Positions 45,911 through 57,542 of a DNA stretch of 64,000 nucleotides are shown here, piece by piece. The DNA is from Rhodocollybia butyracea (taxonomy: Eukaryota; Basidiomycota; Agaricomycetes; Agaricales; Omphalotaceae): assembly GCA_015501585.1 (NCBI GenBank), contig JADNRY010000130.1, positions 62,001-126,000 on the forward strand, given 5' to 3'. Position numbers and translations under genes: made by a program. The notes under the pieces are model-generated. The model was not told the DNA's origin. It did not search any database and saw only the letters and a program-made list of their open reading frames with translations. Within the stretch, counting starts at the first letter, position 1. Every line of letters starts with the position of its first letter.

Positions 45911-46343
45911 GATGCAACACTATGTATGTCACTTACACCTCATACATAGTAAATTGTTTTAGACTGTAAAAAGCATGAAAAATGCAGGCATAGCTCTCAG
46001 AGACTCAGTTCTTGTGAAGCCTCCGTTACATGCCCTGTAACATGGATAGCTCCTCAACTCATGTTCCTATCAACATTCACACCAATTTCTCTAAACACCA
46101 AATTACCTCATACATCTTTCTAGCCTGATATGAGTGTGAACTTAATTATATCCTTGAACATGTCCGAATGCATCCGGACGCATTATGGACGTGTCCCAAA
46201 TCTCTAAGATCTAAGATTGGCTGAACATTGAACTGAACTTCAGGTCCGGTCCGGAAAATTACAGGACCGTGAACCAGACTTTGAGTCATGTCCGAAAAAG
46301 TTCAGTCCGGACACAGGTTCAGGACTGAACTTCTTGTGCGCTA

Positions 46344-46780
46344 CTCCCAATAAGTCCCTTCAAATACCTCGAGACGGTCTGTGAGATACTTGACTGCCAC
46401 GATGTTGGAAGCTGTTTTTACGCTCATGAGCATCCTGGAGCTATGATTAGATACTCTGCTCATGATGGATGTCCTTGTTGGGCAAAAATAATCTAGCTGT
46501 GCATGCTGAATTTAGGCCTATTACTTATATTGCAAACTTGGGATTATCCATGATGTCATGGCATTTTACAGAAATCGCATGACATCATTAGGGATAGGGC
46601 GTATCTTCGGGTAAAGCGACTGCACGGTATATTCTTTTATCTAAACATTTATCTATGTTTCCATCGTTGCCTTGATTGTTGTTTCATTTATGCACATGAT
46701 GCCCAGAAGTATGTTCCTTTTTACTTTCATTGCTGGATACTTTGTAGTGACTCCCTCAGAGTGTTCTCTTATCTCTGAGG
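46344..46780. other. Non-coding stretch between hAT elements
   Basis: No gene seen. One short inverted pair around ATGATGTCATGG (about 46,549) is noted. Confidence 0.4.
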
Positions 46781-47303
46781 CAAGGGGTATTCAAAAGCTT
46801 AAGGCCAGACATGACCTTGTTTTTCGGCCATAAGGAATTTTTAGGCCCCCCCCCCCCCTCCCCCGCCCCTTATATAGAAATTTTTTCCCACCCCTAGTAA
46901 CCGGCATCACCGGCACATAGTGTTTGTCAGTGCTGGCACTACCGGCCATGCCTTATTGGTGCCATTGTAGGCATGTTTTGACAATTACCTACCTGTGGCA
47001 TGGGGGATTTGAGTAGTATTACAGTGATCAGTTGCACAGGCAACATTTTTGGCAGGAAGTTTGGAGTCATTAGTACCATGTTCTGAGCTCAACTAAGAGG
47101 GAAACTTGGTTTCTTGCCTTTTTGGACTCCAATTTACGCTGATTACACCCAAATGTGTTAAAAGGGTACAAAAAGCATTTGTGCATCATTTAATCATCAT
47201 TAGAACATGGTTATATAAGGTCGGATCTTTCGGCCATAAGCCAACTTTAGACCCCCCCCCCCCCCAACGTCATGTCAGCGCTTAAATTTTTGAATACCCC
47301 TTG
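46781..47303. mobile_element. hAT-type MITE (523 bp)
   Basis: The ends are CAAGGGGTATTCAAAA and its inverted copy, with the 8-bp duplication CTCTGAGG (46773-46780 and 47304-47311). C-runs lie at both subterminal regions. Same family as 10,748-11,117. Confidence 0.85.
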
Positions 47304-47873
47304 CTCTGAGGTGAACTTATTTAGTTTTTTTACGCTTACTTGTGCTAACAAAGTCTGAAGCTATAGCCTGTGTACTTTGTTAGGTATTTATTAATACAGA
47401 GTGTGCTCTTATCTCTGAATGATAGCTTATTGTATACTTTGTGAGCTCTTACAGTTTTTTCTGGGACTCAGCTGGTGCTTCTGTGCCTCGAGGCAGAGAA
47501 GTTTGAAAAAATTTGGACATCAGATGGAAGCATCCTATGGATAGGACCAACACTCACAAACAAAGACTTCAAAGGAACCTTGTAGTATTCGGCAATACAT
47601 TGGGATTGTACAATAAGATGATCAAGGTGAGAGTAAAAGAAGAAGAGAAGAAGCAAAAGTCAGAGTGTAGCTTTAAATATGTATGTATTTAGAGTAATAA
47701 CGTGACTAGCATGTGATTGTCAAGTAATCGCGCTAACGTGTTTACATCCCTACCCAACTAAAAGCATTATATATATAGGAAGGGGAGAAGAAGAAATGAA
47801 AGGGAAAAAAGGGAAGGAATGATTAAAAAAAAGGCATGAAGCAAAAGCATGAGTTAAACAAAATGAGTGCAGC
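47304..47873. other. Non-coding stretch
   Basis: No gene could be supported; purine-rich towards its right end. Confidence 0.4.
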
Positions 47874-48025
47874 TGTAAGAACCCTGACTCTTAATGCCTC
47901 AGACCATGAGCAAGATCTCATTCTATTAGAGAAATAGACCAAAACGAGTAGGTGGTACAAGGATAAGAGTGAACTAATTATGTAATATCGGCGCTAACGG
48001 CAATGAACATGCCGTAGGCGTTACA
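47874..48025 (-). repeat. Solo LTR, 152-bp family
   Basis: TGTAAGAACC...GCGTTACA in minus orientation, flanked by GCAGC (47869-47873 and 48026-48030). It has its own target duplication, so it is not an LTR of the adjacent chromovirus. Confidence 0.85.
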
Positions 48026-48034
48026 GCAGCACAC

Positions 48035-48716
48035 TCAGTCAACCAAATCAAAGAGCTTATCAGGGCCATCACCACCATGTTGTATCCACTCATCAAGGCA
48101 GGAGCAATCCTTCAACAGAGTGTAAGAGATCCAGCAATCTTCACTGGGTGCTTGACTGACCAAGCGGATTAAGAACTGCCAACTGCATTCGCGGCGGTGC
48201 GAATCCAGTACACAGTCAATCTCATGTTCAGGGAACCCATTCACAATAGTAGGATCAGGGCAAACAAGTTCACGACCAGGAAACAGAACAGGGTCATTAG
48301 GGACAAAACATTTCAACTGGTCCACATAGAAGGAGGGGAAAGCACCAGGTTGATTGGGCATGTCAAGTGTGTAGTGAGAGGTCTCGGAATAGGCCTTGAT
48401 AATTTCGTATGGCCCATCAAACCGTGGAAAGAATTTTGTAACATGCTTTTTGCCAGTTTTCTTGAAAATGTCTTGACGATTCCAAGTTGAAAGTAAGACA
48501 AGATCACCAACCTCAAATAACTTGCAAGGCCCATGGAACTTGTCAGCATGATAAGCCTGCACAACCTTTGCCAAAGTAAGATTATCCTTAGCCTCAAGTT
48601 CAATTAGATTCATCTGGGCAAGGAAGTCCCAAGCATCGGCCTCATTGCAAGACAGGTCAGATTTCTCAATGGATTTATCCGTCACTAAATGAGGCAGAAC
48701 TCTCAGTGCATGGCCG
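48035..48716 (-). pseudogene. Chromovirus integrase C-terminus and chromodomain-like end
   Basis: Reads AYHADKFHGPCKLFEVGDLV, typical of the region after the integrase core, then a chromodomain-like part with EHEIDCVLDSHRRE, WQFLIRLV and SEDCWISYTLL, ending at a stop. The chromodomain would direct integration to marked chromatin. It is joined to the core at 49,587 once the 48,717-49,586 insert is skipped. Confidence 0.75.
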
Positions 48717-49586
48717 TGTCACAGATGGAACATGGATAGTGTAAGGATCTAGGCGGAATCCTTTGAGCCCGGGTTACAAACCTGGAAACCAAAGTGCGGA
48801 TACGCTCCGTACTGCCGTCGTTCAGCCGAACTGGGAAAGTTGGTTTGAGATGTGAAAGGATGTGAGTGTAGAGCAGTTCCAAAGTGCCTATGGGATGTAA
48901 GACTCGTGTTGGGATTGTCCAAGGGACTAATGCCATAAGGACGGCAGGTCCGTACAGGCGATATAATGAACTCGGCGAGTAAGCCTAAGGGTAGATGAGT
49001 TTCCGACTCGAAGGGTAGGACCCACTAAGTGCAAGCGGCTTTGATAGCGATATGAGCGGAAGCGGAAGGTCAAGCGGTAGCTGACCTGATGCGGCGCAAA
49101 CAGAGCAGAACCAAATAGATGATAGTAGATTGCAGAGGTTGTGAAAACGATGGAGTGAAGAAACAGAGTTAAAGAAACAGATAAAGCGAGAAACCAGAAC
49201 ACACAAGAGCACACGAGTCAAGGGGTTAAGCAATATTTCCAATCTACTGTACTTGACATGGTACGGAACTATATAAAGGGTACTCGAGGACCGGAGTAGC
49301 AATAGGTAATAATCTGAGAGTAGAAAAGACAAGAATAGCCAAAAGAAGTACAAGGGATGAAAGACAACAATGAACATAAGTGGAAGCGGCGGGATGAGCA
49401 TAAAGCATATGTATGATTGTAAGAATGATGGAGAATGGATCGACGGGATCATAGAAAGTGTACAGTGAAGGAAAAAGTAAAACGGAAGCAAAGTGGAAGT
49501 GTATCGGAACCGGAAATGCGGCGGAAGTGGGTTATGTAATGGTAAGCAGGAAACGTCGGCAGTCTGTATATGCCTAGGGCATGACA
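48717..49586. repeat. LTR-like insert (870 bp) in the integrase
   Basis: Starts TGTCACAG and ends CATGACA. It has TATATAAAGG near 49,270 on the plus strand and no coding capacity. No clean 5-bp duplication was found, so a solo LTR with later loss of flank is the best guess. Confidence 0.5.
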
Positions 49587-50285
49587 GATAGGTCTGTTGT
49601 AGCCACCAAGGAATTCATCAAATCAAACTGAATTTTTGGGAGCCATTTTGACCACCCCTTTTGGTTGCACTCTAGCTACATAGAAACGGATGCATTGGTT
49701 AACTGTTTTATTAATACATTCACTGCTTCCATCTGTTTCAGGATGAAAGGAGGTGGACATCTTCTGTTTGATGTTGGCCAGCTTACACAGAGCCTTCCAG
49801 AAAGCAGATACAAAAAGTTTGTCATGGTCAGATACCACATCAAGAGGGAGACTGTTATCACAATACCAATGGTCAAAGAAGAGTTGAGCAAAATCCTTAG
49901 CCATAATATCCACTCGAGTGGGTACAATTTTAATGTCAGAATTCATGTGGTCAGTCATGGTTACAATGCAGTCAAAACCATTATCCTCAGGTATAGGACC
50001 AATGAAATCAACAGCAACACTATCACAGCGAGAATCCGGAACTGGTAAAGGGTGGAGTGGGCCTTTTGGATTTTTCCCAGTGTGTCCCTTGTTGCGTTGG
50101 CAGTCTTTGCGGCCTGGGGCATAAGATTTATACAAGCCTTTATGCATACAGGGCCGAAAGTATGAACCCGCTAGTAGGGCATAAGACTTATCAGCACTGA
50201 AATGGCTGCAAGTATCATGGGCCAAATGATATAGCTCCTCACGGAGTGAACCAAAATTGGGAATGTAGAGACGTCCATCAACATA
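49587..50285 (-). pseudogene. Chromovirus integrase core
   Basis: Contains the zinc-binding HTDC-like start (HDTCSHFSADKSY...) with CQRNKG. The core DDE residues are kept: VAVDFIGPIPED, VVSDHDKLF and SSECINKTVNQC. The frame breaks at about 49,620 before the insert. It would insert cDNA into the genome if intact. Confidence 0.75.
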
Positions 50286-51350
50286 TCAGAGGCCATTTAT
50301 GTTCTCAATTCCAGGGACAAGGTTACCACCATTTTCAAGCTTGTGTACAAAAGGATCATTGACATAACCTTGTTTCAAGCTCTGCAGAAAGGACAAATCT
50401 GCAGATATGGATAGAACTGATGCACAGGTGAAAGGGTTGTTTTTCCATTGCTCAACTGTTTCAAATTCAACATCCAAACCAGGAGGTCCACCATCAAATT
50501 GGCTTTCAGCATCTGAAAGTAGGCAACCACAAGGAATGCGGCTCAAGGCATCAGCAGCACAATTATCTTTGCCACATATATAAGCCACTTCAAGTTCAAA
50601 CTGACTTGGACTGAGTTCCTCTTGCCAGCAAAGCTATTGGCAACTCAAGTCTTTCTGACCATCAAAGTTTACAAATGTACAGTGATCAGTTAGGACATGG
50701 ACATGCATGCCCAAACAGTTAGCATGCTACTTCCATAGTAAGCCTACAATAGCAAGAAGATCTTTTTCATGAACTGGGTAATGAAGCTTAGGACTGGAGA
50801 ACTGAGCAGAATCAAAGGCAACGGGGCAAGCAGAATCCAGGTTAGGACCCCACATAAGAACTGTAGCATGACAAGAGTCGCTTGCGTCAGTCACCAGAAA
50901 AATTTTATTATCACCGGGGTTGTCATGGTCAATAGTACTCAGCACCTTCCTACTGGAAACAAGTGCTTTTATAGAGACAAAGGCATGTTCATATTCCACT
51001 GTCCAAAGTGGAAAGTCTTTATTGTATTCACGTTTTGTCAAAGGTGTAAGCACGTGTGTGAACTCAGCTAGATCAAGTTCTAAGTATCCTGCAATGAAGC
51101 GCACCATGCCTAAAAAACGACACACTTCTGAAGTAGATGTTGGAGTAGGAAAATTCAGAATAGATTCACATTTTGAATCCTGTGCATGGATGCCATCTGC
51201 AGAGATGTGGTGACCGAGAAAATCTAAGGAAAGCTGGTAGAACAAGCATTTCTTAGGATTACAGAACAGTTTGTCTGCTCTGAGTGCATAAAGCACAAGG
51301 CGGACATGACAATGGAGTAGGGTACTCCAGTCGGACCTGCCCTTAGTCAA
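50286..51350 (-). pseudogene. Chromovirus RT end and RNase H
   Basis: Reads FCNPKKCLFYQLSLDFLGHH and IAGYLELDLAEFTHVLTPLT (RT thumb/connection), then FLVTDASDSCHATVLMWG and HYPVHEKDLLAIV (RNase H), then CGKDNCAADALSR. There is a stop near 50,640 and a break at 51,350-51,416 next to the RT core. Confidence 0.8.
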
Positions 51351-51415
51351 TCACGTGGTATCATCTCGTAGTAGATCCATTGTCATTAGTAGATCTCAGG
51401 TCATACAGTCATGTT

Positions 51416-52108
51416 CTAGTCACTACGAGCCCAGTTCCCACTCGCTGTATCCTCAGCGGACCACTCTGGCCCACTCCAACGAGCATGTTCTTCCTCAGAA
51501 GAAGACCAGATAATGATATCATCAATATAAATGTGGCAGAATTTTCCAATGTAAGGGTGCAGAGCCTGGGTAACATGTTGTTGTTGAACAGCTGGGGCAT
51601 TACGAGGGCCCTGAGGCATGACCAACCACTCATATTGGCCTAGGGGGGTCTGGACTGAAACTAAAGGAACTGAATCCGGATCCATTTTGCACTGAAAGAA
51701 TGAGTCAGTCATATCCATCTTGCCAAAAATCTTTCCTTTGGCACAATTGGCCAGGATTGTATCAATCCTAGGTAAAGGATGACAATCTGGGACAGTGTTT
51801 GCATTTAATTTATGGAAATCATTGACCCAATGAGGAAATGCTGTGCGGTCTGCTTTTGGAACTAGGAAAGCCGGGGAAGAGAACTGTGAGGATGAGGGAC
51901 AGATACAGCCAGTCTCCAGGTGGCGCTGAATAAGCGTAGACCAAGCTTCCTTATATTTTCGAGGAGAAGCATTTCCATTTGATTGAATAAGATGGTTTTG
52001 GTTTGCTTCCTTGAGTTTGATGCTGCATGTGATATCTGAAGCCAATTCATCTATATGCGGAATAGGACCAAAAACATCTGAAACTTTCAATGTGAGCACA
52101 GACAGCAC
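51416..52108 (-). pseudogene. Chromovirus reverse transcriptase core
   Basis: Carries DFHKLNANTVPDCHPLPRID, FGKMDMTDSFFQCKMDP (first Asp), LVMPQGPRNAPAVQQQHV and HIYIDDIIIWSS (the YIDD active site). Open across the core, broken at both ends. Confidence 0.85.
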
Positions 52109-52126
52109 CTACAACGTCTACAGGTT

Positions 52127-52879
52127 TCACGGGTCAGAATGGCATAACTCAGGGTGTTTATCAAAGTATCGCCCAAGTTCCAGAAGACAGTACTTCATTG
52201 ATTGGAGGGGACATTTATGAGAAAGAGAGCAACAAAGTTTGGGAGAAATAGAGTGAACAGGGTTAAGAGAAGCAACATAAGTATTTGGATTAAGAAGATC
52301 AAAACCAGACTTTTTATCAGTTACAGTGCAGGCCTCATAGTTGATAACAAGTGAATTGTGAGTTAGAAAAGGTAAGCCGAAAATAATAGGAGAACAGAGA
52401 GATGGAAGGACAAGAGCACAGATGGAATGTGAAGACCAGGCCAAGGAAGGATCATCAGCAGAAAGTTTACAATATTCAGTAGCTTGGAAAATTTGTGGTA
52501 CACTGTTTGAGATAGCAAGGGACATTTCCTGGGGTACAGGCATAGTGTGAAGCCTTAAGCCTAACAAATGAACCAAGTCAGCATGAATTAATACAAAAGG
52601 ACAACCGTCATCAGGCAAGGCATCAATCACAACAGGCTCAGCCAAATTAGTGCCATTCAAGGAACATTTCCACTTCATATGGGGTAAGGAAAAGGGCATA
52701 GGACTCACTTCAGGATCGGCAGATTTGGTACTTGGACCTGTGTCAGCCGTGACAACAGGAGCCCAAGTGACAGGGTGCAATCTGGGACAGCAGCGGCATT
52801 GGCGCACAAGAGGGAGTGTTGGACATGACACGATGAGGGGCAGGTGAACAAGAACGAGAGCGGGAGATGGAACGAACAT
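52127..52879 (-). pseudogene. Chromovirus protease region
   Basis: Reads an aspartic-protease-like segment (VVIDALPDDGCPFVLIHADL, then FGLPFLTHNSLVINYEACTV), typical of fungal Ty3 elements. The Asp-Ser/Thr-Gly triad is not kept as such, so activity is doubtful. Confidence 0.6.
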
Positions 52880-53040
52880 GGCAAGGACAAGGACATTGAA
52901 CTGGGGAAGGCAAATATTCCTCCGAGCTCAAATCATTTCCATAGTTATCAGCCCAGTGCTGACCCAGGCCATCGGGCTGTTGCTGGCAAACCAAAGCAAC
53001 GGGTCAACCACGAGGAGCAGCAAGGACCACCCTATGCTCT

Positions 53041-54568
53041 ACCAATAATGCAATGTAGGGTGGATGTGGCCATAGCCTGCATTACAATTTAGGGTGGTCC
53101 CAGGCATAACAGCAAAGTGAGCTCACATTGCAATGTGGCATATGTCACAGCCAGGCTTGTGCAAAATTACTAGATTAGGGAATTTTTTGCTCTGTGTAAC
53201 ATAGAGCTGGGTTTGCATGTCACATCACATCTGTTTTAGATAAATTTGGAAATAAAAAAGTCGCCATATTGAGCTATAGCTAAAGCGGCAGTGCCGGTGC
53301 AGATTGATCCGGTCATGTGACCGGTGGATTGCAGTTTTGGACAGCTTCGAAAAAATCAGTGATTTATGGGCCCATTTTGGACATTTCTGGAGTGGTAGCA
53401 AGCCCAAAAAAGGCTATGGACAATGTATTAATATTTGAGCAGTGTACCATGAGTTGAAGTTGGGCTCAGTAATGGCATGAATTCTCAAGGGGTAAGGCTT
53501 TAAGTGTATACCTGGGTACTGTAGTATGTTAACTACATCTGCAGGTTGTTATACTCGCCATTCTGAGTCCAGGAGGTGGAGGATAGAGTGATCAATGGTT
53601 AGTAACCATCAAAAATCGCTTTTTTGGGTGATAAAATGCTAATAGTGAGTGCTTAAGTGAAGGTAGGCCCTCAAGGCTAGTGATGTGCGGGCTGGGGCCG
53701 GGCTCAGGAGCCGCGGCCAAGGCCCACTTAGCCCCGGCCAGGGCTGACAAAAAATCTGAGCCCAGCCCTACCACAGAGCCAAGGCCGGCCAGGGCTGGGC
53801 TGAGGCTCAAGCCGCGGCTCAGCACTCTGTAATTTATATTGGCATAGAGCACAAAAAAACTTCATTATGGTGTATATTAGTGACCAATTTGTGAGTAATC
53901 CTCTCAGTACTCAACAATATACCAGTCAAACACCCCACAAACATGCAAATAGAGGTTCATGGGATGGTCCACATAGTGATATCCATTCTATTGAGACTCA
54001 CTATACACTGCCAATTGTCTATATTAAGCTCATGTATGACTGGCGCCGTCAAATTGGCCTAAGACTAGTAAAATGAGAAGAAATATGTCCAATCTGACCT
54101 TGAATAATCTCTCAACTAACAAATCATTTGCAGTGCTGAAGGCCGCGGCTCAAGCCCGGGCCGAAGGCTCAGAAAAATCTCAGCCTGCCTTGAGCCCTCT
54201 TGAGCCCTTACCAAGGTCAGGCCAGGCTGGGGCTCAGTAGGGCCGGGCTCAGAGGGCTCAAAGGCTCCGAGCCCTGGCCCGCACATCACTACTCAAGGCA
54301 ATGTAGGTATACTGGAATACATGCTAGACCTTCGTTCCATGTCCAAGAGTGATTAATATGGTACTAGAAGCGATGGTATGGATTGATTTTTCGATATTTT
54401 GCCTAAAAAGTCGATTTTTGAGGAATTAACATGGAATAGTGAAGCCTTTAGAGTACCTAGGGCACTGAAAGTGCTCATACATACTGTCAAAACAGCGGTC
54501 AGTCAACACAAGGTTGACAGCATACTCACCTGAGAGTGTAAGGATATTACAGGAGTTGTAAGAGTGCT
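53041..54568. repeat. Foldback repeat, diverged arm copy (FB2)
   Basis: From about 53,041 the sequence matches, with many substitutions, the left arm and inner part of the foldback repeat at 60,036-62,391 (shared: ATGCAATGTA, GCAATGTGGCATATGTCACA, GGGCCCAT/AGCCTAATT region, GAAGCGATGGTAT near 54,370). A hAT MITE interrupts it at 53,678-54,291. No gene. Confidence 0.65.
53678..54291. mobile_element. hAT-type MITE (614 bp)
   Basis: The inverted ends are TAGTGATGTGCGGGC, with the 8-bp duplication CTCAAGGC (53670-53677 and 54292-54299). GGGCCGGGCTCAG-type repeats lie at both subterminal regions. Confidence 0.85.
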
Positions 54569-55000
54569 TGTTGAGAGCAGAACAAGTGTCCAGACGAATA
54601 GTAGGATTCTTGGTTATTGTTACAGGAAAATATCTACAGTATTTATACTACAGAATATAATAAACCCTATAACAATGTATGAGTCTACTTGAGTTGTACT
54701 GCTAAACATAGTGCATATACATGTGCATAATGTACCCTAAAAGATGGAGTCCGTATGGTAATTCTATAGGTAATGTTCATAGGTACTGCAAGGCAGCGTA
54801 CAAGCTATGTATCATAAGACTAATAGCGAATGGCATAATTGACTAAATCTATACAAACCTGTTTAGAGGCTGCGTCTAGTGTTTGAGGGTGAGTTTCAAC
54901 ATAGCATATATCGACAGTTCATCAATCGTATAGCAAGTGCGTCTAGTCGACTCACATTACTGATTAGATACGACTCATAAGTGGTAATCTAGTTTCAACA
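54569..55000 (-). repeat. 3' LTR of the copia element (432 bp)
   Basis: Read on the minus strand it runs from TGTTGAAACTAG at 55000 to CTCTCAACA at 54569, with inverted ends TGTTG/CAACA. The purine tract GGGGGAG lies just before it on the minus strand (55,001-55,008). The 5' LTR is beyond the window. Confidence 0.8.
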
Positions 55001-55095
55001 CTCCCCCTTGCTAAGAATTGTAGCTAAGAAGTATAATTTTTATCGACTTTAAACGGCATTATAGTTTATAGACATATTGCACAGTCTATAGCGAA

Positions 55096-56049
55096 TCAAT
55101 TAAAGAGAATTCCAAGACTGTTGCAGAATTTCTGAAATTTGACAAGTGCAAGGTTCTTCGTGAGAAGATCTCCAATGTTATCATCAGTAGGAACATAGAA
55201 GAGTTCAATTTCCTTTGATTCAATGCGTTCTCTGATGTAATGATATTGTATATCAATATGCTTGGTTCTTCTTTCTTGTACAGGATTAGATCCCAGAAAG
55301 ATTGATCCTTGATTATCACCACATAAGAGCAATACAGCAATAGTAATTCCGATCTCAGAAAAAAGAGACTTGAGCCACATAAGTTGTCTACATGAATCAG
55401 ATAAAGCCATGTATTCAGCTTCAGTCGATGAAAGAGCAACTGTTTTCTGTTTGTGAGAAGTCCAGCAGATTGGACCTGTGGCAAGTTTGATAATCATCCC
55501 AGTATGGGATTTTCAATCATCTGGACCCGAGCCCAGTCAGAATCACAATAGGCTAAGAAGCCATGGTCAGATTTACCATCAAAGACAAGTACGTAAGCAG
55601 AAGTCCCAATCAAGTAGCGCACAATGTAAAGTGCTTTGGCCAGGTGGTCTGGGTTTGGATTCACCGAATACTGATAACGGCATAAGCAATATCAGGTTGG
55701 GTGCCTAACATTAGATACAATAAAGATCCAATTACACTTTGGAAGCCTTGGCTTAGTTTGGCATCTAAACAACCAGTTTTTGCACGAGGAACCCAGGATA
55801 AAGGTACTGGGGTTGGGGTAGCTTTGGCATTAGTCAGTCCAAAATGTTCTATGACCTTTCAAAGATAAGGTTGTTGGTCAAGTGTTAAGATACATTTGGA
55901 ACGATCCCATGTAATCCGCATTCCAAGGAACTCAGTTGGTTCTCCTAGATCACGACATTCCCATAATTTCATAAACTTGTTTTTCTTTTTAAGAACAAGA
56001 TCTTAGTCCTTGCCAAGAAAGAGTGCGTCATCAACATAGATAATGGCAG
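55096..56049 (-). pseudogene. Copia RT second half and RNase H
   Basis: RNase H (55,096-55,497) is open and reads QKTVALSSTEAEYMALSDSC, then GDNQGSIFLGSNPVQERRTKHIDIQYH in two parts and VPTDDNIGDLLTKNL. The region 55,498-56,049 holds the IYVDDALFLG active site (about 56,010-56,045) followed by stops and shifts. Confidence 0.8.
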
Positions 56050-56649
56050 TTACGGTTTTGCCATTTGATTTAAAGACATATACACCAGCATCTGAAGAGC
56101 AGCGCTTAAATCCCAATTTTCCCATGGAGGTGTAACATTCCATAAGCTAGCTTGTTTCAGTCCATATAATGCACAATGTAACTGCCATACTTTTGGTGTG
56201 CCTTCTTTGATGAAGTCTTTAGGTTGTTCCATGTAGATCTCTTCATCTAGCTTGCCATATAGAAAAGCCTGTTTGATGTCAAGAGCCTGGATTTCCCAGT
56301 CCTCTAATGTGGATAAAGCTAGGAGAGCTTGTACAGTTTCAAACCGGGCAACCGGTGAGAACAACTCATTATAATCCACACCTTCTACTTGTGAAAAACC
56401 TTTTGCTACAAGTCGGGCTTTATAGAGACCCTCAGATTTTTTAGTAAAAAACCATTGACAACGGATAGGTTTGCGACCTTTTGGTAGATCAACTACTTCA
56501 AAGACATTTTGTTTCTTCAAACCATCGATCTCATCTTTGCATGCTTGATCCCATTTCTTTCTTTCAGCAGATGGTAAATGATGATATGATGTTGGAGAAA
56601 TCCAATTATCAGGATTATTCCTAGCGGCTTTGTGTTTAGCTGGTATCAT
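56050..56649 (-). pseudogene. Copia reverse transcriptase, first half
   Basis: Reads KWDQACKDEIDGLKKQNVFE, LPKGRKPIRCQWFFTKK, ARLVAKGFSQVEGVDYNELF and IQALDIKQAFLYGKLDEEIY, then ALYGLKQASLWN. Open but cut off from the active-site part by a frameshift. Confidence 0.85.
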
Positions 56650-57542
56650 TTCACTGTCAAGATCTGTGATAAAAGATGATTCTTCAGAAGTGCTTCCTCT
56701 TCTATGTCAGAATCCGGAGTAGCGCCAGGAGGTGGCAGTGTGACCATATGGTCATCAGGATTCAATGGACGTGGTGGTGGAACTGGTGGCGGAACTTGAT
56801 CAGGAACTATATTGCAAGCAGGCACAAGTCCACGTCTAGCATGTCCAAAGCACTCAGCATGTTCTTCACGATCAGCTTGTCGGCCCCAATTGCCAGGCAT
56901 GGGTATCATGCCAGGGCGCAAGGGTGCACAGCGTTCTCTAGTGGGGTTCACACATTTCCATGCTTCAATGTCTTTGGGACGGTAGCTGAATGGATTAGGA
57001 TCAGGAGCAGGTGGTGAAGGGTCTCTTGCTTGAGGTGGAGGGGTGGGTGATCGAGCTGGTACCGGAGGATTGGGATTTGGAGCATCATCATCACCAGGCA
57101 GATCTGGATCTGGGCCAGCTGGTGGGCTGTGCGGTCCATTATCTGGTTCAGTAAACGGTTGTGGTTGATCTTCCGGGAATTCCGGATCAAATGGAATGTC
57201 TGCACTGTTACCATTTGAAGCTTGTGAAGGTTTCACAGGCGTGGGGGCAACAGGTATAGCGGGTTTTACTCCAGAATCAGATTCGGATTTGCACCGTGGA
57301 AACCATTTCTCATAGAAAGTTGCTTGTGCAGCATGCACTACAGAGTTATTGCTACGCATGAATAGATATCCTTTGCTTCCTTGGTCATATCCAATGAAAG
57401 TCATCACTTCAGAGTGTGGAGATTGTTTATTTTTTCGCTTGTCAATAGGAATAAAGACATAAGCACCACAGCCAAAGGTTCTGAAGTACGAGACATCAGG
57501 TTTCTTTTTGAGAAAACCTTCAATTGGTGTCTTCCAGTTCAA
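56646..57542 (-). pseudogene. Copia integrase C-terminal region and linker
   Basis: Starts WKTPIEGFLKKKPDVSYFRT, continues FGCGAYVFIPIDKRK and SEVMTFIGYDQGSKGYLF (copia integrase tail), then a long Pro/Asp-rich linker (about residues 95-260) before RT. It overlaps the RT segment by four bases in another frame. Confidence 0.75.

Larger units (their letters stand above)
44805..46343. mobile_element. hAT-type non-autonomous element (1,539 bp)
   Basis: The ends are TAGTGCACAA and TAGCGCACAA, with the 8-bp duplication CTCCCAAT (44797-44804 and 46344-46351). The subterminal regions carry GTCCGGTCC repeats at both ends. It contains a 17-bp minisatellite and a second hAT-type element. No transposase was seen. 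Confidence 0.85.
48035..53040 (-). mobile_element. Ty3 chromovirus remnant
   Basis: On the minus strand this reads, in order, protease, reverse transcriptase, RNase H, integrase and chromodomain-like sequence in several broken frames. Its own LTRs and most of gag are not found; the 5' side is cut at about 53,040 by a foldback repeat. An 870-bp LTR-like insert splits the integrase. Confidence 0.85.

Noticed and set aside
47874..48025. LTR of the adjacent chromovirus
   Set aside because: It has its own GCAGC duplication on both sides and belongs to the family at 58,735-62,581.
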